Assembly (NCBI RefSeq): GCF_016894345.1
Contig: NZ_CP069798.1
Span: 310,001-374,000, forward strand
Direction: 5' to 3'
Length of the DNA: 64,000 nt
Origin: Paralysiella testudinis
GTDB taxonomy: Bacteria > Pseudomonadota > Gammaproteobacteria > Burkholderiales > Neisseriaceae
Positions 45,150-55,064 of the stretch are shown in pieces (position 1 is the stretch's first letter; each line of letters opens with the position of its first letter). Made by a program: the position numbers and the translations under genes. The notes beneath the pieces are model-generated. The model was not told the DNA's origin. It saw nothing but the letters and a program-made list of their open reading frames with translations, and did no database searches.

Positions 45150-45497
45150 AAACACCCTCAACGTTGTTTTTGTGCATTCGCGCAATCACCCGCTGAACAG
45201 CTTGGATAACAGGTTATGGCAGGCGGGAATTGAAAATTTCCGCCTGCATGATTTGCGGCACACTTGAGCCAGCTGGCTGGTATAGCACAAAGCGGCGTAT
45301 CGCTGTATGCACTGAAGGAAATGGGTGGTTGGGAATCCATTGAGATGGTGCAGAAATACGCACATTTGGCACCGGAGCATTTGCATCAGCATGCGGTAAT
45401 GATTGATGGCATGATGAAAAAAAATAGTCACAATTTAGACACACTGCTAAATCGTGACCATGCTTTGAAATGTACTGCATCTAATCTAAATATTTGA
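45150..45497 (+). pseudogene. Second integrase remnant
   Basis: On the plus strand the end of another tyrosine recombinase can be followed: LDNRLWQAGIENFRLHDLRHT, then in-frame TGA and TAG where Trp and Gln are expected, a frame change, and YALKEMGGWESIEMVQKYAHLAPEHL with the active-site Tyr. At least two stop codons and one frameshift. It faces the other remnant at 44764-45009. Confidence 0.75.
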
Positions 45498-45514
45498 ATT
45501 ATTTAGATAAATCT

Positions 45515-45590
45515 TGGTGGGTCGTGATGGATTCGAACCATCGACCAACGGATTAAAAGTCCGCTGCTCTACCAGCTGAGCTAACGACCC
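45515..45590 (-). tRNA. tRNA-Lys (TTT)
   Basis: 76 bases on the minus strand: GGGTCGT/ACGACCC acceptor stem, anticodon TTT in ACTTTTAAT, TTCGAATC T-loop, CCA encoded. It follows tRNA-Asn in one transcript. Confidence 0.96.
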
Positions 45591-45591
45591 T

Positions 45592-45667
45592 TGGCTCCCC
45601 GACCTGGGCTCGAACCAGGGACCTGCGGATTAACAGTCCGTCGCTCTACCGACTGAGCTATCAGGGA
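45592..45667 (-). tRNA. tRNA-Asn (GTT)
   Basis: 76 bases on the minus strand: TCCCTGA/TCGGGGA acceptor stem, anticodon GTT in CTGTTAAT, CCA encoded. One base separates its CCA from the tRNA-Lys start. Confidence 0.95.
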
Positions 45668-45679
45668 AAGGAAGCGCGT

Positions 45680-45708
45680 ATTTTAGGCTACTAAAAAAAA
45701 GACGTCAA
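45680..45708 (-). promoter_or_regulatory. Promoter of the tRNA-Asn/tRNA-Lys unit
   Basis: On the minus strand TTGACG (45708-45703) and TAAAAT (45685-45680) are separated by 17 bases, 12 bases upstream of tRNA-Asn. Near-consensus sigma-70 promoter. Confidence 0.85.
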
Positions 45709-45730
45709 CCATTTTTTGAATTTTTTGTTT

Positions 45731-45770
45731 CAGGCTGCCTGAAATACCAACGCGGCTTTCAGGCAGCCTT
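45731..45770. terminator. Inverted uptake-sequence pair after rne
   Basis: CAGGCTGCCTGAAA and TTTCAGGCAGCCT around a 12-base loop, 17 bases beyond the rne stop codon on the minus strand. A likely end of the rne transcript. Confidence 0.6.
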
Positions 45771-45786
45771 ATTTTAGCCATACAGC

Positions 45787-48516
45787 CTATTTATGCGTTT
45801 CCACCTGCTGCAATACCACGGCTTCGGTTTCCACCGCCGCCGGGCGCGGCACATCAGCGCGGCGCAGCTTGGCGGCCGTGGCCGGTGCTGCTTGTGTGGC
45901 AGCAGCAGCTAAGGCTTCAGCGCGGGTTTCCACCAGTACCAAATCACCCAAATCCATCACCAACACCGGCACTGCTTTAGGCGCTGGCGGTTCAATAATG
46001 GCCATGGCATCCGCTGTGGCGGTTTCGACTACCTGCGTTTCAATAGCTTGAGCCGCCACCGCCTGCGTTTCAACCGCCGCCACGGCAACCGCTTGCACGG
46101 GGGCAACAGCATGCGCTTCAACTTCAGCCGCCACCGCTTCGGGTGTGGCAGTCTCAACCACTAAAGGTGCGTCAACGGCTTGGGCCGGTTTATGCGCCGG
46201 TGCCAATACATGCGCCACCGCCGCATTCACGCGCTCGACCACTTCCTGTACATCCAGATAGCGAACGATTTTTTCTGCCGATGGAATATGACGACGCTGG
46301 TTTTTACCGCCGCGACGCCGATCTTGCTGGCCTTTTTGCTGGCGGTTTTGGCGTTTGCTTTCTTCCGCCGGCGCGGTTGCTGCTGCGGTTTCAGCAGGCA
46401 GGGTTACCACCAGCGGCGGCTGTTCGGCGGTATTGGCCACTTCGGCCACCGATGCGCCCACCACATCCTCTTTACGCGGGTTGCGTTGACGGCGGCGGTT
46501 GCGGGCGGCGTTGTCGTCGCTGTTGTTGTCTACCGCGTTGTTGTCGCCTTGCTTGGCGTTGTTGGTGCGGGTTTGATCTTGGCGCTGCTCGCGCGGTTCC
46601 CGTTGCTCGCTGCCACGCTGGTTCTGGCCGTTGCCTTGAACCGGTTTTCCCGTTTGTGTGCGGCTGCGGCCTTCGGCTTGCTGGCCGTTGCGCTCGTCTT
46701 GACGGGCGTTGCGCTGGCCTTGGCTGCGCCGCTCTTGCGGGCGTTTTTTGCGGTTGTGCTGGTTTTGCGCGGGCGGGCGGGCAGCGGTTTTGGCTGCTTC
46801 CGGCTTCGGCTCGGTTTCGGCCTTGTCGCCGCCGCCAAACCATTTGCCCAACCAAGCCGACAAGCGCGCAAACACGCCCGGCTGCTCTTGGGGTGCCGCC
46901 GCAGTGACCGGTGCCGGTTGGCTGTGCTTGATGCCTTTTACCGCCGGCTCCGGCTTGGCCGGTTTGTTTTGGCCAATGGCAAACGGCAGCTCGCCTTCGT
47001 TTTCAGGCGCGGCCACTTGCTGGTAGCTGGGCGCCGCGTCTTCTTCCACATTGTCGGTGCGCACGCGGCTCACTTGATAATGCGGGTTTTCCAGATGGGT
47101 GTTCGGAATCAGCAGCACCGACACATCCATGCGTTCTTCCAAGCCGAACAGCTCGGCGCGTTTTTCATTCAGCAAGAAGGTGGCCACATCCACCGGCACT
47201 TGGGCGCGCACTTCGGCGGTGTTGTCTTTCATCGATTCTTCTTGAATGATGCGCAACACATGCAAGGCGGTGGATTCGATGCCGCGGATAAAGCCGGTGC
47301 CGCCGCAACGCGGGCAGGCGGTGTGGCTGCTTTCGCCCAGCGAAGGTTTCAGGCGCTGGCGACTTAATTCCAGCAGGCCAAAGCGCGACAGCTTGCCCAT
47401 TTGCACACGGGCGCGGTCTTGCTTGAGTGCATCGCGCAAGGTGTTTTCCACATCGCGCTGATGCTTACTGTTTTCCATGTCGATAAAATCGATCACCACC
47501 AAGCCGCCCAAGTCGCGCAGGCGCATTTGCCGCGCCACTTCTTCGGCCGCTTCCATATTGGTTTTGAATGCGGTGTCTTCGATGTCGGCACCGCGGGTGG
47601 CGCGGGCGGAGTTGACATCCACCGACACCAGCGCTTCGGTGTGGTCAATCACGATAGCGCCGCCGGAAGGCAGGCTTACCGAGCGCGAAAACGCCGATTC
47701 GATTTGGTGTTCGATTTGGAAGCGTGAAAACAGCGGCGTGTGGTCGTTGTAGTGCTTCAGGCGCGACACATAGGCGGGCATCACATAAGTCATGAATTCC
47801 GATACTTGGTCGTACACTTCTTGGGTATCAATCAGGATTTCGCCGATGTCGGGCTGGAAGTAGTCGCGGATGGCGCGAATCACCAAGGCGCTTTCCATAA
47901 ACAGCAGATACGGCTCGCTGTGTTGCTTGGCCGCTTCTTCAATTGCCTGCCACAATTGTTGCAGGTAGTTCATGTCCCAGCGCAGCTCTTCGGCGCTGCG
48001 GCCGATGCCGGCGGTGCGTGCAATCAGGCTCATGCCGCGCGGCACGTCCAGCTCGGCCATGGCCGCTTTCAGGTCTTGCCGATCCTCGCCTTCGATGCGG
48101 CGCGACACGCCGCCGCCGCGCGGATTATTCGGCATCAATACCAAATAGCGCCCGGCCAGGCTGATAAAGGTGGTGAGCGCCGCGCCTTTGTTGCCGCGCT
48201 CGTCTTTTTCCACCTGCACAATCACTTCCATGCCTTCAGACAAGACGTCTTGAATGCGTGCGCGGCCGCCGTCGTAGTCGTTGAAATAGCTGCGGGAAAC
48301 TTCCTTGAACGGCAAAAAGCCGTGCCTATCGGTGCCGTAATCGACAAAACAGGCTTCTAAAGAGGGTTCGATGCGGGTGATAACACCCTTGTAGATATTG
48401 CCTTTGCGCTGTTCTTTGCCCAGCGTTTCGATGTCCAGATCAATCAAGCTCTGGCCGTCAACAATGGCCACGCGTAGCTCTTCGGCTTGCGTGGCATTGA
48501 ATAACATCCGTTTCAT
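45787..48516 (-). CDS. rne: Ribonuclease E
   Basis: The start at 48516 (MKRMLFNATQAEELRVAIV) has GAGG five bases upstream. The catalytic half has the S1 domain (GNIYKGVITRIEPSLEACFVDYG), the DNase I-like site with the two metal-binding Asp (VSVDVNSARATRG and VIDFIDME) and the Zn-link CPRCGGTG. The C-terminal 400 or so residues are disordered: Arg/Gln/Asn-rich basic stretches and an Ala/Val/Glu-rich end, as in degradosome scaffolds. 909 residues. It is divergent from rluC, the order found in many proteobacteria. Confidence 0.97.
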   Translation of the reverse strand: MKRMLFNATQAEELRVAIVDGQSLIDLDIETLGKEQRKGNIYKGVITRIEPSLEACFVDYGTDRHGFLPFKEVSRSYFNDYDGGRARIQDVLSEGMEVIVQVEKDERGNKGAALTTFISLAGRYLVLMPNNPRGGGVSRRIEGEDRQDLKAAMAELDVPRGMSLIARTAGIGRSAEELRWDMNYLQQLWQAIEEAAKQHSEPYLLFMESALVIRAIRDYFQPDIGEILIDTQEVYDQVSEFMTYVMPAYVSRLKHYNDHTPLFSRFQIEHQIESAFSRSVSLPSGGAIVIDHTEALVSVDVNSARATRGADIEDTAFKTNMEAAEEVARQMRLRDLGGLVVIDFIDMENSKHQRDVENTLRDALKQDRARVQMGKLSRFGLLELSRQRLKPSLGESSHTACPRCGGTGFIRGIESTALHVLRIIQEESMKDNTAEVRAQVPVDVATFLLNEKRAELFGLEERMDVSVLLIPNTHLENPHYQVSRVRTDNVEEDAAPSYQQVAAPENEGELPFAIGQNKPAKPEPAVKGIKHSQPAPVTAAAPQEQPGVFARLSAWLGKWFGGGDKAETEPKPEAAKTAARPPAQNQHNRKKRPQERRSQGQRNARQDERNGQQAEGRSRTQTGKPVQGNGQNQRGSEQREPREQRQDQTRTNNAKQGDNNAVDNNSDDNAARNRRRQRNPRKEDVVGASVAEVANTAEQPPLVVTLPAETAAATAPAEESKRQNRQQKGQQDRRRGGKNQRRHIPSAEKIVRYLDVQEVVERVNAAVAHVLAPAHKPAQAVDAPLVVETATPEAVAAEVEAHAVAPVQAVAVAAVETQAVAAQAIETQVVETATADAMAIIEPPAPKAVPVLVMDLGDLVLVETRAEALAAAATQAAPATAAKLRRADVPRPAAVETEAVVLQQVETHK

Positions 48517-49252
48517 AATAACCTCGTTGGTGGCACTCACGAGGCAATGCAATCAGTTTTTGACACCCGCGGCCTTGATTCCAAAGGACAAAACCACGGG
48601 CTGGCACATGATAAAGAAGCGATGGGGTTTGCCTGCCATCAATCACAACGCGCTACAGGCACATGCTGTGCCGCGCTTGCTGCTGATTTGATGTGCAACA
48701 ACCCGGAAAAGAACAAGGCAGAAACCCAGCCGGTAAAGGCTGCGCTCTGACCGCCTGCGGCCAATGCCCGTATTTGTGCGGGGCGCTGGCGGCGGTAATA
48801 ATCGGTAGCCGCTGTCTTCTTATTATGTCGGGTGCGCCGCATCCTCAAGCTGCGCCGCCCGAATACACACTCAATCCGCTCTGGCCATCCGTGGTGCGGC
48901 AAACCGGCACCGGGTGCTGCGGGGCGTATTCTGAGGCGGCGTCTTACAACCGGCCGACGCCACAACCCGAAGGTCAAACTTAATCACCATCCCGGCGCTT
49001 AACGGCTGTGTTTGCCACCGGGGAAATCGCTGTTGCGAGTGCGTTTTTGGTTTAAATACGTTAATATTTCGCTGTTTTGTGCCGCTGTAACCTAATGGGC
49101 GCAGCAGCAGCCCAAACTTCAGGCGATAAATAAATGCCTAAAGCGGGTATCTTCTTTCGGCGGCAATGCCGCCGCCCCTTTGTCAAACCCCTGCCTTCAA
49201 TCATTCAGGCAGCATCAAGTCTTCCAAAAAAGGCTTTCGGATTATAAGCAAG
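48517..49252. other. Long divergent region between rne and rluC
   Basis: About 735 bases without a supported gene. In enterobacteria the corresponding rne leader is a structured 5' UTR through which RNase E controls its own mRNA, and the same could hold here. GTTTTTGACACCCGCGG and CCACGGGCTGGCACATG near 48553-48610 could pair, but I cannot fold it by eye. One partial uptake sequence (TTCAGGCAGCAT) lies near 49204. Confidence 0.5.
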
Positions 49253-50245
49253 ATGGCGTTAATTAGCAAAGATTTGGTGAATTTCCTCACCGTTGGCGAG
49301 GCCGACGGCGGCCAACGGCTGGACAATTATTTGTTCAAAACCTTAAAAGGTGTGCCCAAAAGCCATGTGCAGCGCATCATCCGCGCCGGTGAAGTGCGCC
49401 TCAATAAAAAACGCTGCAAAGGCACCGACCGCGTGGCCGAAGGCGATGTGGTGCGCGTGCCGCCGGTGCGTGTGGCCGCAGCACCTTCAGGCAGCCTTAA
49501 AGCCCATCCGGCACCGGCCAAAGATTTTGCCGTGATTTATGAAGACGACGCTTTGCTGGTCATCAACAAACCGGCCGGGGTGGCGGTGCATGGCGGCAGC
49601 GGCATCAGCTTTGGCGTGATTGAGCAATTGCGCCAAGCACGCCCACAAGCACGCTATTTGGAGCTGGTGCACCGGCTCGACAAAGACACCAGCGGCTTGC
49701 TGATGATTGCCAAAAAACGCAGTGCATTGGTGAAGCTGCACGAAGCCATCCGCAACGACCACCCGCAAAAAATCTATTTAGCACTGGGCGTGGGGGCATG
49801 GCCGCAAGCGGTGCAGCATGTTAAGCTGCCCTTGTTTAAATACCAAGGCGCACAAGGCGAAAAAATGGTGCGCGTGGCCGACAACGGCCAAAGCGCCCAC
49901 ACCCAATTTAAAGTATTAAACCGCTTTTCAGGCAGCCTCTTGCATCAAGTCGGCCTGTCGGATGCCAGCTTGGTGCAGGCCACACTCAAAACCGGCCGCA
50001 CCCACCAAATCCGCGTACACATGCAGTCGCAACACTGCCCGATTGCCGGCGACGAGCGCTATGGCGACTACACCGCCAACAAGCGCCTGCACAAACTGGG
50101 CTTAAAGCGCATGTTTTTACACGCCGCCGAGCTGCATTTGGCACACCCGCTCAGCGGCGAGCCTTTGCATCTGCACGCGCCGCTGCCGGATGAATTGCAA
50201 CGCTTGATACAATTATTGCAACAGCCGCCCGCATCCACCGATTAA
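49253..50245 (+). CDS. rluC: 23S rRNA pseudouridine synthase RluC
   Basis: The start at 49253 (MALISKDLVNFLTVGE) is where the conserved part begins. The 330-residue enzyme has an N-terminal S4 RNA-binding domain (QRLDNYLFKTLKGVPKSHVQ) and the catalytic motif HRLDKDTSGLLM with the active-site Asp, then KTGRTHQIRVHM. It makes pseudouridines at 955, 2504 and 2580 (E. coli numbering) of 23S rRNA. Two uptake sequences lie within the frame. Confidence 0.93.
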   Translation: MALISKDLVNFLTVGEADGGQRLDNYLFKTLKGVPKSHVQRIIRAGEVRLNKKRCKGTDRVAEGDVVRVPPVRVAAAPSGSLKAHPAPAKDFAVIYEDDALLVINKPAGVAVHGGSGISFGVIEQLRQARPQARYLELVHRLDKDTSGLLMIAKKRSALVKLHEAIRNDHPQKIYLALGVGAWPQAVQHVKLPLFKYQGAQGEKMVRVADNGQSAHTQFKVLNRFSGSLLHQVGLSDASLVQATLKTGRTHQIRVHMQSQHCPIAGDERYGDYTANKRLHKLGLKRMFLHAAELHLAHPLSGEPLHLHAPLPDELQRLIQLLQQPPASTD

Positions 50246-50261
50246 AAAGGTTGTTTTGAAT

Positions 50262-50912
50262 ATGTTTACCCCACCCAAATTCCAGCAAACCGACCCGGCC
50301 GAATTGCACAGCTTTGTGCAACACCACCCGCTGGCCACTGTGGTGGTGCAAACCAACCAAGGGCTGGAGGCCACGCATATTCCGTTGTATTGGCAATGCC
50401 AACCCAATGGCCACGGCTGCTTGCTCGGCCACTTTGCCAAAGCCAACCCGATATGGCAAAACGCCTTGCCTGAGCAAGCTTGGCTGGCGATATTCCAAGA
50501 CAGCGGCCACTACATCAGCGCCAACTGGTATCCGGCCAAACAACAGCATCATAAGGTGGTGCCCACTTGGAATTACCAAGCCGTACATATTTATGGTCAA
50601 GGGCGCTTGCTGGAAAGCGAAGCCGATGCACACCGCATATTGACGCTGCTTACCGAGCAGCACGAACAAAGCCAAGCCCGGCCGTGGCGGCTGGCCGATG
50701 CCCCGGCAGACTACATCCAAGCCATGTGCCGCGCGATTATGTGTTTTGAAATCACCATCGAGCGCATCGAAGGCAAATACAAGCTTAGCCAAAACCAAAC
50801 CGAAGCCAACCGCCAAGGCGTGGTAAACGGCTTATTGGCCGAAAATACCGCCGCCGCCCGGCAAATGGCGGCACGGATAGAACAATTCTCACCACCACAA
50901 AGCCAACCATGA
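50262..50912 (+). CDS. PaiB-like FMN-binding protein
   Basis: The 216-residue protein matches the PaiB family (FMN-binding split barrel): MFTPPKFQ, HIPLYWQ, GHFAKANPIW, HYISANWYPAK and VPTWNYQAVHIYG. In Bacillus PaiB is linked to transcription control; in proteobacteria its role is unclear. AAAAAGG lies 11 bases before the ATG at 50262; a TTG at 50256 is possible. It overlaps the HAD phosphatase gene by four bases. Confidence 0.88.
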   Translation: MFTPPKFQQTDPAELHSFVQHHPLATVVVQTNQGLEATHIPLYWQCQPNGHGCLLGHFAKANPIWQNALPEQAWLAIFQDSGHYISANWYPAKQQHHKVVPTWNYQAVHIYGQGRLLESEADAHRILTLLTEQHEQSQARPWRLADAPADYIQAMCRAIMCFEITIERIEGKYKLSQNQTEANRQGVVNGLLAENTAAARQMAARIEQFSPPQSQP

Positions 50913-51595
50913 ACCCCAAACCCTATAAAGCCCTGATTTTCGACTGGGACGGCACCTTGGCCGACTCCACCGCCCAAATCGTGCAATCGATGCAGCACGC
51001 CGCCCAAGCCGCCGGTTTTCCCGCCCCGAGCGATGATGCCGTGCGCCAAGTGATTGGCTTGAGTTTGGATAAAGCCTTAAACACCGTGGCGCCCAACATC
51101 AGTGCCGATGAGCGCGAGCAATTGGTTTATCATTACCGCCGCCACTACCTCAGCCCGGCCAACCGCACCGTGCTGTTTGCCGAAGCGGCGCAGTGGCTGC
51201 CGGTATTCAAGCAACATTACTGGCTCACGGTGGCCACCGGCAAAAGCCGCGCCGGTTTGGTGAAATCGCTGGCCGACACCGCCAGCGCGGGCTATTTTAT
51301 GGCCACGCGCACCGTAGACGAATGCGCTTCCAAGCCGCATCCGGAAATGATTTTATCGCTGTGCGACGAATTGGGCTTGCAGCCGCACGAAGTGCTGATG
51401 ATTGGCGACACCACCCACGATTTAATGCTGGCGTCCAATGCCGGTGCCGATGCGGTGGCAGTCAACACCGGCGCGCACGATGCCGCCACCTTGCAGCAGG
51501 CGCCGCACATCGCCCTGCTGGGCGGTATGGCCGATTTGGCGCATTGGCTGGGGCTTTCAGGCAGCCTTAATCAACCGAACATCAAAAATATTTAA
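50909..51595 (+). CDS. HAD family hydrolase, phosphoglycolate phosphatase-like
   Basis: The 228-residue protein has the HAD motifs: FDWDGTLADS (Asp12, Asp14), TGKSRAGL (motif II Thr, Lys), KPHPEMI (motif III Lys) and MIGDTTHDLMLASNAGA (motif IV). The cap domain is of the Gph type. Probable phosphatase for phosphoglycolate or a similar metabolite. The ATG overlaps the preceding stop. The stop codon lies in a 17-bp tandem repeat. Confidence 0.9.
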   Translation: MNPKPYKALIFDWDGTLADSTAQIVQSMQHAAQAAGFPAPSDDAVRQVIGLSLDKALNTVAPNISADEREQLVYHYRRHYLSPANRTVLFAEAAQWLPVFKQHYWLTVATGKSRAGLVKSLADTASAGYFMATRTVDECASKPHPEMILSLCDELGLQPHEVLMIGDTTHDLMLASNAGADAVAVNTGAHDAATLQQAPHIALLGGMADLAHWLGLSGSLNQPNIKNI

Positions 51596-51619
51596 TCAAA
51601 CCAAATATTTAATCAAACC
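51586..51619. repeat. 17-bp tandem duplication
   Basis: AAATATTTAATCAAACC twice in direct repeat, covering the stop of the HAD gene and the space before the S49 peptidase gene. The first copy holds the stop codon. Confidence 0.9.
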
Positions 51620-51623
51620 AACC

Positions 51624-52589
51624 ATGAAATTGAAAATCAAAACCATGAATAACGACAACATCCCCTCCGGCAACAGCTGGGAACGCAGCATGCTGGAAAA
51701 ACTGCTGCTGCAGGTTTACCAAGAGCAACGCCGCGCCCGCATCTGGAAGCTGGTATGGCGGCTGGTGTGGCTGGCGCTGCTGGCGGCACTGATTTTTTCG
51801 GCCGTTATCGGTAAAAAAGACCTTGGCGCCACCAAAGAGCACACCGCTGTCATCAATCTTTCCGGCATCATCAACAACTACGAAGACCAAGCACAAATCT
51901 TGCGCGACGGCCTCGAAGCCGCCTATAAAAACCCCAATGTCAAAGGCATTATTCTGCGTGCCAACAGCCCCGGCGGCTCGCCGGTGGTGTCGAACATCGC
52001 CTTTGAAGAAGTGCGCCGCCTCAAGGCCCAGCATAAAAACATCCCGCTGTATGTGGTGGCCGAAGACGTGTGCGCTTCCGGCTGCTACTACATCGCCAGC
52101 GCTGCCGACAAAATCTACGCCGATCCTTCCAGCATTGTGGGCAGCATCGGCGTGATTGGCGGCGGCTTTGATGTTACCGGGCTGATGGAAAAACTGGGCG
52201 TGAAACGGCGGCTGAAAATTGCCGGTGACAACAAAGGCATGGGCGACCCCTTCACCCCGGAAACGCCGGAGCAAGCCGCCATCTGGCAGCAAATGCTCAC
52301 CGACATCCACCAAGAATTCATCAAATCGGTGAAACTGGGGCGCGGCGACCGCCTGAAAGAAGCGGACAACCCCGACCTTTTCAGCGGCCGCATCTACACC
52401 GGCGTGGAAGGTAAAAAAGTGGGGCTGATTGATGATTTCGGCAATATCTACAGCGTGTCGCGCGACATCATCAAAGCCCCCGAGCTGGTGGACTACACCC
52501 CGCAAGAAAGCCTGAGCAAAGCCATGGGGCGGCGCTTTGGCGGCGAAATCCGCCAAGGTTTGCAACAAGGGCTGGAGCAGCCGTGGTAA
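51624..52589 (+). CDS. S49 family signal peptide peptidase (SppA/SohB-like)
   Basis: The start is taken at the ATG at 51624; an ATG at 51645 (MNNDNIPSG) is as likely. The 321-residue protein has one membrane helix (LVWRLVWLALLAALIFSAVIG) and a periplasmic S49 protease with RANSPGGSPVVS, EDVCASGCYYIASAADKI (nucleophile Ser) and SSIVGSIGVIGG, then KGMGDPF. It degrades cleaved signal peptides. An uptake-sequence hairpin ends the gene. Confidence 0.9.
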   Translation: MKLKIKTMNNDNIPSGNSWERSMLEKLLLQVYQEQRRARIWKLVWRLVWLALLAALIFSAVIGKKDLGATKEHTAVINLSGIINNYEDQAQILRDGLEAAYKNPNVKGIILRANSPGGSPVVSNIAFEEVRRLKAQHKNIPLYVVAEDVCASGCYYIASAADKIYADPSSIVGSIGVIGGGFDVTGLMEKLGVKRRLKIAGDNKGMGDPFTPETPEQAAIWQQMLTDIHQEFIKSVKLGRGDRLKEADNPDLFSGRIYTGVEGKKVGLIDDFGNIYSVSRDIIKAPELVDYTPQESLSKAMGRRFGGEIRQGLQQGLEQPW

Positions 52590-52619
52590 AGCCTTAAGAT
52601 TGGCTTGGTGCAACTTGAT

Positions 52620-52646
52620 AGGCTGCCTGAAACCTTCAGGCAGCCT
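52620..52646. terminator. Inverted uptake-sequence hairpin between the S49 peptidase gene and pyrD
   Basis: AGGCTGCCTGAA-ACC-TTCAGGCAGCCT is a perfect 12-bp stem. It lies 30 bases after the peptidase stop codon. No strong U run follows. Confidence 0.7.
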
Positions 52647-52694
52647 GCTGCAAACCCGCCCCGCTTTTTAATCCGCCATCACAAGGCCATTGCT

Positions 52695-53738
<1,044 letters not shown>

Positions 53739-53753
53739 TAAGGAAACCACATC

Positions 53754-54212
53754 ATGCGCAAATTCCCCGGCTTCACCACCGCAGCCCTGCTAGCGGCTTT
53801 TCTCATCGGCGGCTGCGCCGTAAGCAACCCCGACTCACCCTATTACACCAACACCAGCCAGCAACAAAAAACCGCCCGCGTGTATTACGGCCAAGTGATG
53901 TCGGTTAGCGGCGTGAACAGCAAAAACAAAGAGCAAGACCCGTGGGCGGATGCTGCCGGTGTGGTGCTGGAAGGCTTAAACAAAGGCGGCGGCCAAAACA
54001 CCGGCCAAGTCATCGGTGCGGTGCTGGGCGGCTTGGCCGGGCAAGCGCTAGGACAGCCGGCACAGCCCAAAGAAGTGGAAATTCTGGTGCTGATGGAAGG
54101 CAGCAACGAAGTGGTGAAAGTGGTGCAAAACAACGACGTGGCCTTTAAAACCGGCCAACGCGTGCGTGTGGTGGTGGGCGGCGGCATCAACCGCGTATTG
54201 CCGCTGCAATAG
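53754..54212 (+). CDS. Outer-membrane lipoprotein with glycine zipper (SlyB/Pcp-like)
   Basis: The 152-residue protein has a lipobox IGGC (Cys21). The centre is a glycine-zipper helix (GQVIGAVLGGLAGQALG), and the end a beta-rich domain (VEILVLMEGSNEVVKVVQ). These features match SlyB/Pcp lipoproteins of the outer membrane. RBS AAGG is well spaced. Confidence 0.88.
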   Translation: MRKFPGFTTAALLAAFLIGGCAVSNPDSPYYTNTSQQQKTARVYYGQVMSVSGVNSKNKEQDPWADAAGVVLEGLNKGGGQNTGQVIGAVLGGLAGQALGQPAQPKEVEILVLMEGSNEVVKVVQNNDVAFKTGQRVRVVVGGGINRVLPLQ

Positions 54213-54222
54213 CGCCACTGTT

Positions 54223-54427
54223 ATACCAATTCTACAAAATAACCTAACTGCGTTGGCTCGCCTTAGCGCAAAGCGAACGATTTTGTAAGGTGCTAAAGCA
54301 CCAACAAAAGTCTGTTCCGTACTACTTGTACTGTCTTCGGCTCAGCTCAAAGAGAACGATTTACTAAGGTGCTAAAGCACCGAGTAAATCAGTTCCGCCT
54401 TGTTATATTATTTTGTAGAATTGGTAT
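54223..54427. repeat. Correia-like repeat element, ATACCAATTCTA-type ends, long form
   Basis: Perfect 20-base inverted ends (ATACCAATTCTACAAAATAA and its complement) enclose 205 bases in total. The core contains GCCTTAGCGCAAAGCGAACGATTTTGTAAGGTGCTAAAGCACC and a second similar block, so the core seems partly doubled. The ends are of a different type from the element at 16364-16519 although the cores match. Confidence 0.8.
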
Positions 54428-54441
54428 TACTTTAAACACAC

Positions 54442-54474
54442 AAAGGCTGCCTGAATATCTTTCAGGCAGCCTTT
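54442..54474. terminator. Inverted uptake-sequence hairpin between convergent genes
   Basis: AAAGGCTGCCTGAA and TTTCAGGCAGCCTTT around a four-base loop, placed between the lipoprotein gene (plus) and yccF (minus). Probably a two-way terminator. Confidence 0.75.
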
Positions 54475-54513
54475 GTTGTTTACCGCTTATTCAAACCATC
54501 ACATACGCCAAGC

Positions 54514-54933
54514 CTACCACAGCGGCTGGCCGGTGTTTTTATCCACAATGGTTTTGCCGATGGGCGCTAGGGCAATCAGCGCAAATTTCAGGTGCTGGAT
54601 GCCGAAGGGAATGCCGATGATGGTGACAAAGTTGGCAATGGCGGCAAACAGATGCCCCAGCGCCAGCCACCAACCGGCCAGCACAAACCAAATCACATTG
54701 CCTAAGCAGCCCAAGCCGCCGGTGCCGATATCGCGGTTGCCGGTAACCAGCTCACGGTTCACCGCGCTGCTGCCAAACGGCCACAGGGTAAACCCGCCAA
54801 TCACAAAACACGCCCGCGCCCACGGCAAGCCGATAATGGTAATCGCCATAATCAGCCCGGCAAACCACCAGCCCAAGGCCATCCAAAAACCGCCCAACAC
54901 CACCCATAAAATATTCAGCAATAAGCGCAGCAT
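54514..54933 (-). CDS. yccF: YccF family inner-membrane protein
   Basis: The start at 54933 (MLRLLLNILWVVLGGFWMA) has AAGGAA seven bases upstream. The 139-residue protein has two YccF domains, each with a membrane helix and an ITIIGLPWARACF / VTIIGIPFGIQHL block followed by PFG or PIG. Function unknown; the family name follows E. coli YccF. Confidence 0.9.
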   Translation of the reverse strand: MLRLLLNILWVVLGGFWMALGWWFAGLIMAITIIGLPWARACFVIGGFTLWPFGSSAVNRELVTGNRDIGTGGLGCLGNVIWFVLAGWWLALGHLFAAIANFVTIIGIPFGIQHLKFALIALAPIGKTIVDKNTGQPLW

Positions 54934-55064
54934 ATTTTTTTCCTTGTTAACGATAATGCTCATATATAAAGCCGAATCAGCCTATTGCAATAGCAGGCTG
55001 CCTGAAAGCTTTGAGCAGCAAGTCGAATACTTGAATCTGACCTTGGGCAAATAGTAGGGTATTT

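Noticed and set aside
44713..45514. Complete prophage
   Set aside because: Only two short integrase ends are present; no other phage gene is seen nearby.
46143..47367. Long plus-strand frames opposite rne
   Set aside because: They mirror the Ala/Arg-rich coding of the RNase E tail and have no domain features.
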